Of a stretch of 63,519 nucleotides of DNA, positions 8,078 to 17,423 are shown piece by piece. The DNA is from Pyrinomonadaceae bacterium (GTDB lineage Bacteria; Acidobacteriota; Blastocatellia; Pyrinomonadales; Pyrinomonadaceae). The DNA is taken from the NCBI GenBank assembly GCA_014534425.1, contig JACVRN010000018.1:1-63519 (forward strand). Direction: 5' to 3'. Below the pieces are notes generated by a model. The model was not told the origin of the DNA and did not search any database. It was given only the letters and a program-made list of their open reading frames with translations. The position numbers and the translations under genes were made by a program. Within the stretch, counting starts at the first letter, position 1. Each line of letters begins with the position of its first letter.

Positions 8078-9352
8078 TCATCCATTATCTTGTATGTTTG
8101 CGGGCCGGTCGCGCCTGAAAACTCTGCGGCCACCGACGAAGACTTCGTGCGCGTGTTCGACTCCGAAGAAGTAGGCGACCTCTCTGTAATCCATGCAGTC
8201 GTGTATGACGAAATCCGCGCGCTTGCCTTCTTCGATTGAGCCGACCTCATTGCCTCTTCCGAGGCTGTACGCGGCGTTGATGGTTGCGGCGGTCAAGCTC
8301 TCTGCGGGCGTCATCTTCATGTGCGTGGAGGCGAGCGACAGAATCATGGGGACGGACGGCGTGGGGCTTGAGCCTGGATTGAAGTCTGTGGCGAGCACTA
8401 CGGCCAAACCATTCTCAATCATCTCGCGCGCCTGCGGGTAACGCGAAGAGCCTAGGGCGTAGACGGAGCCGGGCAAAAGAACCGGCTGCACTCCGGCAGC
8501 TTTCAGAGCCTTGATGCCGGACGTGTCCGTGTGCTCAAGATGGTCTGCGGTGGCGGCACGAAGCTCCGCCGCGAGATGCGCGCCGCCTGAAAGCGTAAGC
8601 TGGTCTGCGTGAAGACGAAGACCTAAGCCAAGGCTTCGCGCCGCCTCAAGAATCTTTCGTGATTCATCAAGCGTAAAAACTCTCTCTTCGCAGAAGGCGT
8701 CGCAGTATTCCGCTAGGCGCTCTGCGGCCACGCGCGGCAGCATCTCTTCCGTCAGGAGCTTTATATATTCCTCGCGCCGCGAGCGGTATTCGTCGGGCAT
8801 GTCGTGCGCGCCCAGGAAGGTCGGCACAAACTGTAGCGGCGTCTCTTCGTTCAAGCGCCGAACCGCGCGCAATATCTTTAGCTCGTCTTCCGTAGTCAAC
8901 CCGTAACCGGATTTCGCTTCAACAGTCGTCGTGCCCGTACGCAGAATCCACTCCGCGTAACGCTTTCCGGCCCTGACCAAATCATCAAGCGTAGCCTCGC
9001 GCGTTCTTCTGACGGTAGAGCGTATGCCGCCGCCCCGCGCAGCTATTTCCTGGTAGGTCGCGCCGCGTGCGCGTTCCTCATACTCGTCCGCACGCGTTCC
9101 GGCGAAGACCGGATGCGCGTGCGCGTCAACGAATCCGGGCAGCACCACACGAGCGCCCGCATCAACTACCTCGCAATCCGAATCAATGAGCGGCTCAATC
9201 TCAACACGCGTCCCCACCTTCTCAACCCGCCCGCCACGCACCACGCGCGCCCCACCCTCGATGATGTAAATCTCGCTAATCTCCGCGCCCACGCGCGGAC
9301 GCCTCGCGCCACCAAGCGTAACTACCTGCGAGCAATTAACAACAGCAAGCAT
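8078..9352 (-). CDS. hutI: Imidazolonepropionase
   Basis: Histidine degradation step 3: hydrolyses 4-imidazolone-5-propionate to N-formimino-glutamate in the cytoplasm. 424 residues of the metal-dependent amidohydrolase superfamily, with the metal-binding [43 protein letters not shown] and LATDFNPGS segments. The frame is open further upstream through a hairpin repeat, where it would encode LQT repeats, so I place the start at the ATG at 9352, just before the repeat. No other hut genes are in view. Its upstream neighbour on the same strand is an S9 peptidase gene. Confidence 0.95.
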   Translation of the reverse strand: MLAVVNCSQVVTLGGARRPRVGAEISEIYIIEGGARVVRGGRVEKVGTRVEIEPLIDSDCEVVDAGARVVLPGFVDAHAHPVFAGTRADEYEERARGATYQEIAARGGGIRSTVRRTREATLDDLVRAGKRYAEWILRTGTTTVEAKSGYGLTTEDELKILRAVRRLNEETPLQFVPTFLGAHDMPDEYRSRREEYIKLLTEEMLPRVAAERLAEYCDAFCEERVFTLDESRKILEAARSLGLGLRLHADQLTLSGGAHLAAELRAATADHLEHTDTSGIKALKAAGVQPVLLPGSVYALGSSRYPQAREMIENGLAVVLATDFNPGSSPTPSVPMILSLASTHMKMTPAESLTAATINAAYSLGRGNEVGSIEEGKRADFVIHDCMDYREVAYFFGVEHAHEVFVGGRRVFRRDRPANIQDNG

Positions 9353-9356
9353 AAAA

Positions 9357-9453
9357 AGAGTCTGGAGAGTCTGGAGAGTCTGGAGAGTCTGGAGAGTCAA
9401 AGAGACTTTCTTTCCTCTCTAGACTCTCCAGACTCCCAAGACTCTCTAGACTC
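9357..9453. repeat. Intergenic hairpin repeat, AGTCTGGAG 9-mer family
   Basis: The left arm has about four and a half tandem copies of AGTCTGGAG. The right arm is the inverted, slightly diverged set (CTCCAGACT and related). The loop holds AAAGAGACTTTCTTT. It fills the whole spacer between the S9 peptidase stop and the hutI start, ending 4 bases from the hutI ATG. Confidence 0.85.
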
Positions 9454-9454
9454 G

Positions 9455-11497
9455 TTATTTCATGTAGCGGTCGAGGAAGTCTGCGACCATCGGGTAGACT
9501 ATCAGGCGATTGGAGAGTTTGGCGACGCCGTGGCCTTCGTCTTCGAAGAGCTTATATTCGACGGGCGCGTTGCGCTTGCGAAGCGCTTCGACTATCTGCT
9601 CTGCTTCCGTGTAGGGCACGCGCGGGTCGTTCTTGCCCTGTATGACGAAGAGCGGCGTGCGTATGCGGTCAACCCTGTAGAGCGGAGAGATGGAGCGCAG
9701 GTATTCCAGGTCGCGCTCCAGCGAGCCGTACTCCACCTCTCGCAGCTTGCGGCGATAGCCGGACGTGTTCTTGAGGAAGCTTTCGAAGTTGGCTATGCCT
9801 ACGGTGTCCACGGCTGCGGCCCACAGTTCAGGATAGAGCGTGATGGCCGCGAGCGTCATGTAGCCGCCGTAAGAGCCGCCCATGACGGCTATGCGGCGCG
9901 GGTCTGCACCGCCCTGCGTCTTTAACCAATCGACAGCCGCCGCCAAATCCTTGACCGAATCCTCCCGCTTGCGAACGTCATCCATGTGCGTGAAGGTCTT
10001 GCCGTAGCCTGTGCTGCCGCGCACGTTCGTCGCCAGGATGCCGTAGCCGCGCGAGAGAAAGTATTGATAGATACTGTTGAAGCCTGGCCGCTCCTGTCCT
10101 TCAGGCCCGCCGTGAACGCTGACTATGACGGGAAACGTGCCGCCCGCGCCTATAGAGACGCTGGCGATATTCGTGTTGCCTGCGGTGATGTTGATGGTGG
10201 CGTTGTTCGGATTGCCGTTCGAGTTGGTGACGACTTTCGCATCTGTCGGCCCGACGCGTCCCGTAATAAACGCTTGCGGGCGATAGTACCAGGCAGGAAT
10301 TTCACGACCGTCGAAGCTCTTGAAGCGCACAAGCTCCGGCTCTACGAAGGTTGACTGCGGGATGCCTGCGCGCGAGCTATGCGTCAATTGTGTGAGCGAG
10401 CGCGTTTCTACATCATATATCCACACGTCCGTGTTGTAGCGTGCGCCGTTGAAGGTGAACGCAAGACGGCGATTGTCGCGCGAGAAGCGCAGAGAGCCTA
10501 CTATGCCTTTGCCCGGAAGAGCCACGGGCGTCATCTCCTTCGGACTCATATTTCCGTCCAGCGTTACCCTTCGCACATAAAGCTCGCTGAAGCCTTCGCG
10601 GTTCAGCGTGTAGGCGAACATTCGCCCGTCATCCGACATGGCGCTCGCATCCAAATCCCACTCGGCAATATCCAGCGTCTCTACTTTCCTGGATTGCAGG
10701 TTCATGCGCGCTAGTTGGTAGAACTCCTTGCCGTCATTCGTGGCGAAGATGATTGAGCGACCGTCCTGCGTGAAATAAACGTCGCCGAACTGCGCGGAGC
10801 CTTGATGCTGCGTGAGCAGTGTGGCTGCCCGCGTCTGCGTGTCGAGCAGAAAAAGGTCGTTGTCCAGGCTCAACTCTTCGTTGTTGTGATTGATGACCAT
10901 GTAGCGGCCATCCTGCGACCACGCGGCAACGCCATTCGAGCCGTCCTGCCGGTAAACCATCTCTTCTCGGCCCGTCGCAACATCCATCACGTAGATGTCG
11001 AAAAAGTTCGGGTTGCGCTTATTCGAAGCGTAGCTGATGCGCCGCCCGTCATGCGACCACGCCCCGAAGTTGTGGCGAACCTTTGGAGAGTCGGTCAGCG
11101 CGCGAACAGTCGAGCCGTCCGGCGCGAGCCAGAAAAGCTGCGCGTTCTCGTCGCCGCCGCGAGACTTGGCAAAGACCAGTCCCGTCCCGTCCGGCGACCA
11201 CCTGACGAAATCAACGCGGTCTGAATAGTAGGTCAACTGGTCGGGCCATCCGCCGCCCGCATTCACCATCCACACCTGCGGCGTGCCCGTGATGTTCGTC
11301 AAAAACGCCACGCGGTCGCCGCTCGCAGAAAAAGTCGGAGACCCCGCCGCTCGTATATTCAGATAGCGCTCTATGCCGAAGCGCTCCGCAACCTGAACCG
11401 TCGCGCTCGCCTGTAACTGCGCCAGCGCACTCGGCCCAACCGGAAACGATACAAGCAAGAGAGCAAGCGCCAACACCGTGCCCATCAGTTTTCGCAT
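9455..11497 (-). CDS. S9-family peptidase (prolyl oligopeptidase / acylaminoacyl-peptidase type), exported
   Basis: A 680-residue serine peptidase with a signal peptide (about 1-26). Residues 40-390 form a TolB/WD40-like beta propeller with repeated WSPDG, WSHDGR, WSQDGRY, FTQDGRS and FSRDNRR blades. The alpha/beta-hydrolase domain has the nucleophile in GGSYGGY (Ser542), Asp in GKNDPRVPY and His in DEGHGV. A short Asn/Thr/Gly-rich insertion lies at about 430-450, just before the catalytic core. The ribosome site AGGAGG is well placed. The family cleaves short peptides after the propeller filters substrates by size; here it is probably periplasmic or outer-membrane-side. Confidence 0.93.
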   Translation of the reverse strand: MRKLMGTVLALALLLVSFPVGPSALAQLQASATVQVAERFGIERYLNIRAAGSPTFSASGDRVAFLTNITGTPQVWMVNAGGGWPDQLTYYSDRVDFVRWSPDGTGLVFAKSRGGDENAQLFWLAPDGSTVRALTDSPKVRHNFGAWSHDGRRISYASNKRNPNFFDIYVMDVATGREEMVYRQDGSNGVAAWSQDGRYMVINHNNEELSLDNDLFLLDTQTRAATLLTQHQGSAQFGDVYFTQDGRSIIFATNDGKEFYQLARMNLQSRKVETLDIAEWDLDASAMSDDGRMFAYTLNREGFSELYVRRVTLDGNMSPKEMTPVALPGKGIVGSLRFSRDNRRLAFTFNGARYNTDVWIYDVETRSLTQLTHSSRAGIPQSTFVEPELVRFKSFDGREIPAWYYRPQAFITGRVGPTDAKVVTNSNGNPNNATINITAGNTNIASVSIGAGGTFPVIVSVHGGPEGQERPGFNSIYQYFLSRGYGILATNVRGSTGYGKTFTHMDDVRKREDSVKDLAAAVDWLKTQGGADPRRIAVMGGSYGGYMTLAAITLYPELWAAAVDTVGIANFESFLKNTSGYRRKLREVEYGSLERDLEYLRSISPLYRVDRIRTPLFVIQGKNDPRVPYTEAEQIVEALRKRNAPVEYKLFEDEGHGVAKLSNRLIVYPMVADFLDRYMK

Positions 11498-11518
11498 TCA
11501 AGAAGCCTCCTGAGTTTT

Positions 11519-11980
11519 TTATGAAGTATGATCGTGTATGATGCGCCAGCCCGCTCGCGTGCGACGGAGGATGAGAGTAAAGCGCCCGTGCGGCTCGTCC
11601 GCAGTGCGCTTCAACCGCCAGCGCCCCGTGACGACCGCGACGTTCTTCGCCAGAGACTTTATCTCAAGCTCGGAGAACGTGAGCACGCCCATCTTCTCGC
11701 GCGAGTCGTAGGCTTTTTTGTAGCGATTGAGAACCGTCTCCCAGCCGCGCGTTAACGTGTCGCCGGAAACAAAGACCGTGTCGCTCGATTGCGCGTAGCC
11801 GCTCATGAAGCCTTCTATGTCGCCTCGATTCCAGGCCGCCACCTGAGCCTCCAGAACGGCTCGCACCTCCCTCATCATCTTCGTCTCCGCCCTGTTCGGC
11901 TTAGACGTTTCGCCTTGCCGCGCCTGCGCGTGCGCCACAAAGATTACGGCGCAGGCGATGAAGAGAGTAATGGCTTTCAT
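11519..11980 (-). CDS. Secreted SnoaL-like/DUF4440 (NTF2-fold) protein
   Basis: 153 residues. The ATG at 11980 has CAGGGA ahead of it and starts a signal peptide (1-20). The domain shows VLEAQVAAWNRGDIEGFMSGYAQS, the opening helix typical of DUF4440, then TRGWETVLNRYKKAY and a C-terminal GRFTLILRRTRAGWRIIHDHTS. No active site can be named. It is a probable paralog of the 4631-5269 product. It lies between the DUF1287 and S9 peptidase genes on the same strand, possibly in one transcript. Confidence 0.82.
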   Translation of the reverse strand: MKAITLFIACAVIFVAHAQARQGETSKPNRAETKMMREVRAVLEAQVAAWNRGDIEGFMSGYAQSSDTVFVSGDTLTRGWETVLNRYKKAYDSREKMGVLTFSELEIKSLAKNVAVVTGRWRLKRTADEPHGRFTLILRRTRAGWRIIHDHTS

Positions 11981-12021
11981 AATTTTTCCCTGATATAGAA
12001 AGGTGCCGAGTGCGCTTCTGC

Positions 12022-12657
12022 TTAAAAGTAGCGATAGTGTCCCGTGATGCGCCAACTGAAGAGCACGTTTTCCAGACGAACTCCGCCGCCTATATTATGT
12101 GCGATTAGATAATTCCCTGTGTCGTCCGACCAGAGGTTTGTGACCAGCCCTATGTGCGTAATCCCGCCGCCTAAGTCCCACGTCACAACGTCTCCGGGCT
12201 GGTAATCCGCGCCGGAGTTCGTCACGGCCAGCGCCTTCCCCTTGCGCTCGAAGAAGGTCATCAAATTCGGCACGCGGCGATGGTCTATGTTCGCGTCCGG
12301 TTTAGCAAGCCCCCACTTCTTCGGATACGCGTTGAACGACGACGCCATGTCTTCGTGAACTTCCTTTTGAAGGTCGACGCCGACTTTACGAAAGGAGCGC
12401 ACGATTACGTCCGAGCAGACTCCGCGATCGAGCGGCACGTCGCCGCCCGGATAATTGAGCTTCACGTAAGACGGGTCGTAACTCACAGTGTAGCGCGTCT
12501 GGTCAATCGCATCCTCCACCACACGCCTGATTGTCGGAGAGAGGTTCGACGCGAAGGGGCGCACGCGCGCTCCGGCGCTTCCCTGCCCCGTTCGATTGCA
12601 CGCGACAGCCGCAGAGAGCAGAGACGAAAGAAGAAGATAACAGAGCGCCCTTTTCAT
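12022..12657 (-). CDS. DUF1287 lipoprotein (NlpC/P60-like fold)
   Basis: A 211-residue lipoprotein; the signal ends in a lipobox-like AAVAC. The body carries the DUF1287 signatures YPGGDVPLDRGVCSDVIVRS, VHEDMASSFNAYPKKWGL, NIDHRRVPNLMTFFERKG and YQPGDVVTWDLGGGITHIG. The Cys in GVCSD and the His in THIGLV match the Cys/His pair of papain-like amidases, so a cell-wall peptide or amide substrate is plausible, though the family is not well characterised. The first ATG is at 12657; GTG and TTG codons just upstream are in frame. Confidence 0.88.
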   Translation of the reverse strand: MKRALCYLLLSSLLSAAVACNRTGQGSAGARVRPFASNLSPTIRRVVEDAIDQTRYTVSYDPSYVKLNYPGGDVPLDRGVCSDVIVRSFRKVGVDLQKEVHEDMASSFNAYPKKWGLAKPDANIDHRRVPNLMTFFERKGKALAVTNSGADYQPGDVVTWDLGGGITHIGLVTNLWSDDTGNYLIAHNIGGGVRLENVLFSWRITGHYRYF

Positions 12658-12705
12658 CAACACGAAAGTTTAACGGATTAAGAATCCTCTCCAGAAGCAA
12701 CTGCA

Positions 12706-13422
12706 TTATACGCGTGATGCGCGAGACTGTAACCACTCTCTCACGTCCTCGCGCATGGCTGGCACAATCTCGTGCGCCGCATCGTAAGACTTCACCTCGA
12801 CATCGCGCGCCCTCATTCTCAAACGCTCGCCGTAATCCCGAACGCGCTCCGGCGTATAAAACTCGTCGCGCGTGCCGTGCAGATAAAGAACGGATGCGCT
12901 GGTCTCATGATAAAGCTCGCTCGTCTCCCAGTCTCCGGGCAATCCGCCGCATATGCCCACCGTCCCGCGCAGGCGCTTCGCATGAGTAAAAGCGTAGCGA
13001 TAGTTGAGCGCGCACGTCTGCGAGAATCCAAGAAGAAAGACGCGCTCGCCGTCACAAATGCCTTCTTCGATAAGAGTATCGAGCACATGATTGACGGCCT
13101 TGTGGTGAAGAGCGATCGCTTCTTCCGGGTGAAAGTTCGTCACCCAGCCGAAGCCGAAGCGCAAGGGGCCGCCCTCCTCTTTCGGGTCGCGTATGTGCTG
13201 GTGAAAGCCCTGTATGGAAGCTATAACGAAATCATCCGGCGCAATCGCGCGAGCCTCCCTCATCATCTGCCGCTTGCTCGCGCCGTACCCGTGCAGCGCC
13301 ACCAGCAGAGGCCGCGCCGCTCGCCCTTCATCTTCAGGCGGCACGTAAACGTCATAGTAAATTTTAATCTGAGCGGATAAAGTGCGCTCTTCAGTTCTCT
13401 CGCTGTTTATTCCTGGCTGCAT
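12706..13422 (-). CDS. Alpha/beta-hydrolase, phospholipase/carboxylesterase type
   Basis: A 238-residue serine esterase without signal peptide. It has the oxyanion segment LLVALHGYGASK (39-50), nucleophile elbow LGFSQTCAL (Ser134), Asp in LHGTRDEFYTP (about 187) and His in YDAAHEIV (about 218). The length fits the YpfH/carboxylesterase-2 group, which hydrolyses short acyl esters. The GFSQ elbow is characteristic of that group. It lies between uvrD-type helicase and DUF1287 genes on the same strand, separated from the helicase by a hairpin repeat. The substrate is unknown. Confidence 0.87.
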   Translation of the reverse strand: MQPGINSERTEERTLSAQIKIYYDVYVPPEDEGRAARPLLVALHGYGASKRQMMREARAIAPDDFVIASIQGFHQHIRDPKEEGGPLRFGFGWVTNFHPEEAIALHHKAVNHVLDTLIEEGICDGERVFLLGFSQTCALNYRYAFTHAKRLRGTVGICGGLPGDWETSELYHETSASVLYLHGTRDEFYTPERVRDYGERLRMRARDVEVKSYDAAHEIVPAMREDVREWLQSRASRV

Positions 13423-13431
13423 ATAGATTCA

Positions 13432-13505
13432 AATAGGGATAGACAGAATAGACAGGATAAAGAATAAACTCTTTCTCTTTTATCCTCTCTATCCTGTTAA
13501 TTTCT
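13432..13505. repeat. Intergenic hairpin repeat, ACAGGATAG 9-mer family
   Basis: The left arm is GGATAGACAGAATAGACAGGATAA. The right arm TTTATCCTCTCTATCCTG, followed by TTAATTTCTT, is nearly identical to the right arms at 36461-36530 and 47101-47208. The loop has AAACTCTTTCTC. It lies between the helicase and esterase genes. Confidence 0.83.
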
Positions 13506-13511
13506 TCCCTC

Positions 13512-15569
13512 TCAATTCAGATACTTCTCCTCTTCGGTTGGAGCGATGACGTTCTCTTCTTCCAGCGTCCAGATGTCGTAAAGCTCCGGCGGGACTTCGG
13601 TCACGAAGCGCGAGGGCTTCTGCAAGACCGTCTGTCGGTTGTAATCCGTGACCATCAGAGGGTAGGTGATGTAAAGCTGATCTGCGGCGCGCGTCAGCGC
13701 AACGTACCAGAGGCGGCGCTCTTCCTCTTCGCCTTCCGCGTCTCTGAGAGAGCGCGGGCTTGGGAATTTACCGTCCGCAGCCCAGATGAGAAAGACCACA
13801 CGCCATTCCAGCCCCTTTGCCTGGTGTACGCTCGTCAAGGTCAGCAACTCGTCCTCTTCGCTTCCCATCACCACGTCTTCGCCTGTCACGGCTTGCGGCG
13901 CGCCGTATCGCTCTGTGGCGAGCAGCGACAACTCGCTCAAGAACTCTTCCGTAGAAGCGAAGCCCACGGAGTAACGCGCAAGCTGTCGTAAATCTTCCAG
14001 CCGAGCCTCTGCATTTTCATAAGTGTGCGCCAGGTACGCTTCATAACCGCGCGCCAGTATAAGCTCAATCTGCCGCGCGGGGCTGCTGCGATTCTCGTCC
14101 GTGACCAGGGCTTCCACGAGCGAGAGAAATTCAGTCCAGCCGGAGCCTTTTGTGCGCGGCGCGGCCTGAAAATCCTCTCGACGCACTAGGGCAAGCGGGT
14201 CGGGCGCGTAAGACAATTGCTCCCAGATTCTGTTTGCCGTAGCGGGGCCTATCTGCGGGATGAGCCGTAGGATTCGCTTCCATGCAAGCTCGTCTCGCGG
14301 GTTGGTGATGACGCGCAAGTATGCAATCACGTCCTTGATGTGCGCCTGCTCGAAGAAGCGCACGCCGCTTCTGATGCGATAAGGGATGCCGCGACGCGTC
14401 AACTCCAACTGCAATTCCAGCGAGTGATAATGAGAGCGATAGAGCACGGCCATCTCTTCGAGCGCGATGCCTTCGTCTCTTAATTCCAGGACGCGAGCGG
14501 CGATGAAGGCTGCCTGCTGGTCTACGTCGCGGCAGGGCAGAAGGGCTGGCATAGCGCCCCTGGATTCGCGTGCGGCGCGCAGGGTCTTGGGAAACTGTTT
14601 GCGGTTCGACGCGATTGAGACGTTGGCGAGCGCGAGGATTTCCGGCGTAGAGCGATAGTTCGTCTCAAGCCTGTACATTTGCGCTTCCGGGTAGCGCTTC
14701 GGAAACTCGTAGATGTTCGTGAACTCAGCGCCGCGCCACGCGAAGATGCTCTGCGCGTCGTCGCCCACGACCATCACGTTGCGGTGTCGCACAGCCAAGA
14801 GGTCAATTATCTCCGCCTGCAACTTGTTCGTGTCCTGGTACTCGTCCACCAGTATGTGCTCGAACTGTTCCGCGTAGAGATTGGCGATTGCGGATTTCTC
14901 CATCAGCAAACGCTTCCAGTTGAGCAGCAGGTCGTCGTAGTCCATCACGTTCGTCTCGCGCTTGCGCTCCATGTAAACCGAGTCAACGCGCTTGACCGAA
15001 TCGGTCAAAGGCTCAAAGTGCGGGTAGCGATGTGCAATCACGTCCTCGATGGGCCTGTCCGTGTTATTGGCAAAGCTTATGATGTCCTGAAGAACTTCCG
15101 CCTTTGGAAAGCGGCGAGCGCGAGTGTCAACGCCTGCAAGGTCTACGCAGGCCGAGACGAAATCCTTCGCGTCCTCTGAATCTAGAATCGTGTAATTAGC
15201 CATGTAGCCGATTGATTCGGCGTGACGCCGCAGGATCAGATTTGCTATGCGGTGAAAGGTTCCGCCCCAGACTCTCTGTGTGCGGCCCCCGCCCGTCAGC
15301 ATCTCTACGCGGCGAAGCATCTCTCGCGCCGCGCGGTTCGTGAAAGTGGCGAGCATGATGCGAGCGGGCGCGACGCCCTGCTCAATCAGGTAGGCCACGC
15401 GGTAAGTAATCACGCGCGTCTTGCCTGAGCCTGCGCCAGCGACCACAAGGGCAGCGCCCGGCGGAGCAAGCGCCACGCGGTACTGCTCTTTGTTCAAGTC
15501 CGTGCGATAGCGCGCCAGATCATCCGGCTCGCCCGCACTCAAGGGCCGCTTGATGACATATCGCGTCAT
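13512..15569 (-). CDS. UvrD/PcrA-like superfamily 1 DNA helicase
   Basis: A 685-residue ATP-dependent 3'-5' DNA helicase. Motifs in order: Q motif (LNKEQYRVA), Walker A GAGSGKTR (about 45-52), TFTNRAAREM, DEYQDTN (Walker B), VVGDDAQSIFAWRGA, LETNYRST, SVHQAKGLEW and VALTRAADQLY. It is slightly shorter than PcrA/UvrD (about 720) and lacks their C-terminal tail, so it may be UvrD or a related repair helicase. It is at the start of the minus-strand run. Confidence 0.92.
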   Translation of the reverse strand: MTRYVIKRPLSAGEPDDLARYRTDLNKEQYRVALAPPGAALVVAGAGSGKTRVITYRVAYLIEQGVAPARIMLATFTNRAAREMLRRVEMLTGGGRTQRVWGGTFHRIANLILRRHAESIGYMANYTILDSEDAKDFVSACVDLAGVDTRARRFPKAEVLQDIISFANNTDRPIEDVIAHRYPHFEPLTDSVKRVDSVYMERKRETNVMDYDDLLLNWKRLLMEKSAIANLYAEQFEHILVDEYQDTNKLQAEIIDLLAVRHRNVMVVGDDAQSIFAWRGAEFTNIYEFPKRYPEAQMYRLETNYRSTPEILALANVSIASNRKQFPKTLRAARESRGAMPALLPCRDVDQQAAFIAARVLELRDEGIALEEMAVLYRSHYHSLELQLELTRRGIPYRIRSGVRFFEQAHIKDVIAYLRVITNPRDELAWKRILRLIPQIGPATANRIWEQLSYAPDPLALVRREDFQAAPRTKGSGWTEFLSLVEALVTDENRSSPARQIELILARGYEAYLAHTYENAEARLEDLRQLARYSVGFASTEEFLSELSLLATERYGAPQAVTGEDVVMGSEEDELLTLTSVHQAKGLEWRVVFLIWAADGKFPSPRSLRDAEGEEEERRLWYVALTRAADQLYITYPLMVTDYNRQTVLQKPSRFVTEVPPELYDIWTLEEENVIAPTEEEKYLN

Positions 15570-15704
15570 AGCTCTGGCTTATAGCACGCAAACCTGTATC
15601 AAGTGAAATAAACTGACCGCATTTGCATTCATGCTTGATGAACGTTAGGATGTTGTCGAAGACGAAACTCCCAGACTTTTAAGAAATCTTGTGAGGTGTT
15701 CGAG

Positions 15705-16010
15705 ATGAAATTTCCCGGTGGGATGAACATACAGCAGATGATGAAGCAGGCCCAGGCCATGCAGGAGAAGATGGCTAAGGAGATGGAGGAGATGCGCGTC
15801 GAAGCTTCAGCCGGAGGCGGCGTCGTCACCGTCCAGATGAAGGGCACGCACGAAGTCGAGTCTTTGAAGATTGACCCGGAAGCCGTCAAGGAAGGCGACG
15901 TGGAGATGCTGCAAGACATGATTGTCGCCGCCGTCAACGAGGCCAACCGCAAGATTGACGAAGCCATGAAGAGCAAGCTCGGCAACATGCTCCCGCCGGG
16001 ACTACTCTAA
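15705..16010 (+). CDS. ybaB: YbaB/EbfC nucleoid-associated protein
   Basis: A small DNA-binding dimer of 101 residues. The N terminus is Gly/Met-rich ([19 protein letters not shown]), followed by the helix [21 protein letters not shown] and the [14 protein letters not shown] strand region typical of the family. The ATG at 15705 has GAGG eight bases upstream; an in-frame GTG at 15696 is less likely. It is followed 7 bases later by recR, the widely conserved ybaB-recR pair, which links it to recombinational repair. Confidence 0.95.
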   Translation: MKFPGGMNIQQMMKQAQAMQEKMAKEMEEMRVEASAGGGVVTVQMKGTHEVESLKIDPEAVKEGDVEMLQDMIVAAVNEANRKIDEAMKSKLGNMLPPGLL

Positions 16011-16017
16011 ACCTAAA

Positions 16018-16632
16018 ATGCTTGAATACGCTGAGCCGGTCACAAAATTAATCGACGAGTTTAAGCGCCTGCCGGGCGTGGGCAACAAGAGCGCACAGAG
16101 GCTTGCCTTTCATGTTCTCAGGATGCCGGAGGCGGACGTGGAGCGCTTCATAGAGGCTTTGCAGGAGGTGAAGCGCCGCATAATCTTCTGCTCGGTCTGC
16201 AACAACCTGACAGACGTTGACCCTTGCCGCTTCTGCTCTTCGACGAACCGCGACCGCTCCATGATTTGCATAGTTGAAGAGCCTTACAACTTGGTGGCGA
16301 TTGAAAAGACGCGCAGCTATCGTGGGCTTTATCACGTCCTGCACGGCAGCCTCTCGCCCATCCGTGGCATAGGGCCGGACGACCTTCACCTTACCAATCT
16401 TTTGACGCGCTTCAGGCCCGAGAACAACGACGGCGTGGAAGTGCGCGAAGTAATACTTGCCACCAACCCCAACACCGAAGGCGAAGCCACAGCCAATTAC
16501 ATCAGCCGACTCATCAAACCCCTCGGCATACGCGTCACACGCATAGCCATGGGCATGCCTGTAGGGTCAGACCTCGAATACGTTGATGAAGTGACGATGG
16601 ACAAGGCGCTCGCCAACAGACACGAGATATAA
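16018..16632 (+). CDS. recR: Recombination protein RecR
   Basis: 204 residues. RecR works with RecF/RecO to load RecA at gaps. An N-terminal helix-hairpin-helix (FKRLPGVGNKSAQRLAFH) is followed by a zinc finger with Cys58, Cys61, Cys70 and Cys73. A Toprim domain (about 80-175: CIVEEPYNLVAIEKT, YHVLHGSLSPI, LATNPNTEGEATA) and a C-terminal Walker-B-like segment (RIAMGMPVGSDLEYVDEVT) complete it. Its start lies 7 bases after ybaB, so the two are surely cotranscribed. Confidence 0.97.
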   Translation: MLEYAEPVTKLIDEFKRLPGVGNKSAQRLAFHVLRMPEADVERFIEALQEVKRRIIFCSVCNNLTDVDPCRFCSSTNRDRSMICIVEEPYNLVAIEKTRSYRGLYHVLHGSLSPIRGIGPDDLHLTNLLTRFRPENNDGVEVREVILATNPNTEGEATANYISRLIKPLGIRVTRIAMGMPVGSDLEYVDEVTMDKALANRHEI

Positions 16633-16635
16633 AGG

Positions 16636-16719
16636 AAGTTCCAAGTTCCAAATCCAAAGTCCCAAGCCGGAAAACTCTTTCTTTTGACTTGGAACCTGGG
16701 ACTTGGAATTTGGGACTTA
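16636..16719. repeat. Intergenic hairpin repeat, ACTTGGG/ACTTGGA 7-mer family
   Basis: The left arm is a degenerate tandem of TTCCAAG/TCCCAAG. The right arm repeats ACTTGGA, CCTGGG and ACTTGGA. The loop is AAAACTCTTTCTTTTG. It lies between the convergent recR and pyrE-like genes, so it may serve as a two-way terminator. It is closely related to 40981-41056. Confidence 0.85.
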
Positions 16720-17325
16720 AAATCTGACCTTCTCTAAGGGCGTGCCTTGCTTGCAGTCGGCGCAGGCGTCTTCTGTGTCGTAGATTTTGGCGTCGAAGTC
16801 TACGAGGGCTTTTATCTGCACGTCGCCTATGGATGAGGGGGCGTTGGTGAAGCGGACGATTGCGCCGCAGCCTATGACGGTCGCGCCGAGGGATTTCACA
16901 AGCTCTGCGGTCTCTTCAATGGCTTTGCCGGAGCGTATGATGTCGTCAACGATGATACAAGGGTTAATCTCTCCCTGGTTGACGTACTGGCGAAACATTC
17001 GCTTGCCCTCTTCCTGTTCGGCCCAGTAAATCTGCTCTGCGGAGAGAGCTTCGCGCACGCCGAAGGCTACGGGGATGCCGCCCGCGCCCGGACTGATGAT
17101 TGCTACTTTGGGAAGCTGCGAAGAGATGTCCCTGTCTAGACGAAACTTTCGGCTCAGGGCCACGGCCAGCACGCGCGCCGTGTCGTAATAGCGAAAGGCG
17201 AGCGGCATCTGGAAATAGTGCGGCGAGTGTTTGCCCGTAGGATAAACGAAGTGGCCTTCGCGGTAAGCCCCCGTGCGCTTCAGAATTTGCATCACCGCCT
17301 CCGAAGACGGAATCAGTTGTACCAT
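16717..17325 (-). CDS. pyrE: Orotate phosphoribosyltransferase-like protein
   Basis: 202 residues. A type I phosphoribosyltransferase with the PRPP loop CIIVDDIIRSGKA (123-135) and N-terminal KRTGAYREGHFVYPTGKHSPHYFQM, which matches the OPRT orotate-binding region (HFVYxxGxHSxxY). It would convert orotate and PRPP to OMP in pyrimidine synthesis. Two C-terminal cysteines (CADC) are unusual but also seen in some bacterial PyrE-like proteins. GAGGAGAG is a good ribosome site. Another base specificity cannot be excluded from sequence alone. Confidence 0.85.
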   Translation of the reverse strand: MVQLIPSSEAVMQILKRTGAYREGHFVYPTGKHSPHYFQMPLAFRYYDTARVLAVALSRKFRLDRDISSQLPKVAIISPGAGGIPVAFGVREALSAEQIYWAEQEEGKRMFRQYVNQGEINPCIIVDDIIRSGKAIEETAELVKSLGATVIGCGAIVRFTNAPSSIGDVQIKALVDFDAKIYDTEDACADCKQGTPLEKVRF

Positions 17326-17346
17326 TCTCTACTCTCCTCAGAACTA

Positions 17347-17423
17347 CAGTGATAGGTGATAAGTGATAGGTGACGAGCGGGAAGATTTTATCTTGTCAGC
17401 AAGTCACTTGTCACTTATCACTG
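17347..17423. repeat. Hairpin repeat, AGTGATA/GGTGATA 7-mer family, overlapping a gene end
   Basis: The left arm is CAGTGATAGGTGATAAGTG and onwards. The right arm GTCACTTGTCACTTATCACTG includes the stop codon and last codons (TVISDK) of the Nudix gene. The loop contains GAAGATTTTATC. Confidence 0.82.

Noticed and set aside
9357..9453. Tandem AGTCTGGAG block as a possible CRISPR array
   Set aside because: Units are 9 bases, without unique spacers, and are mirrored by an inverted arm; no cas genes are near.
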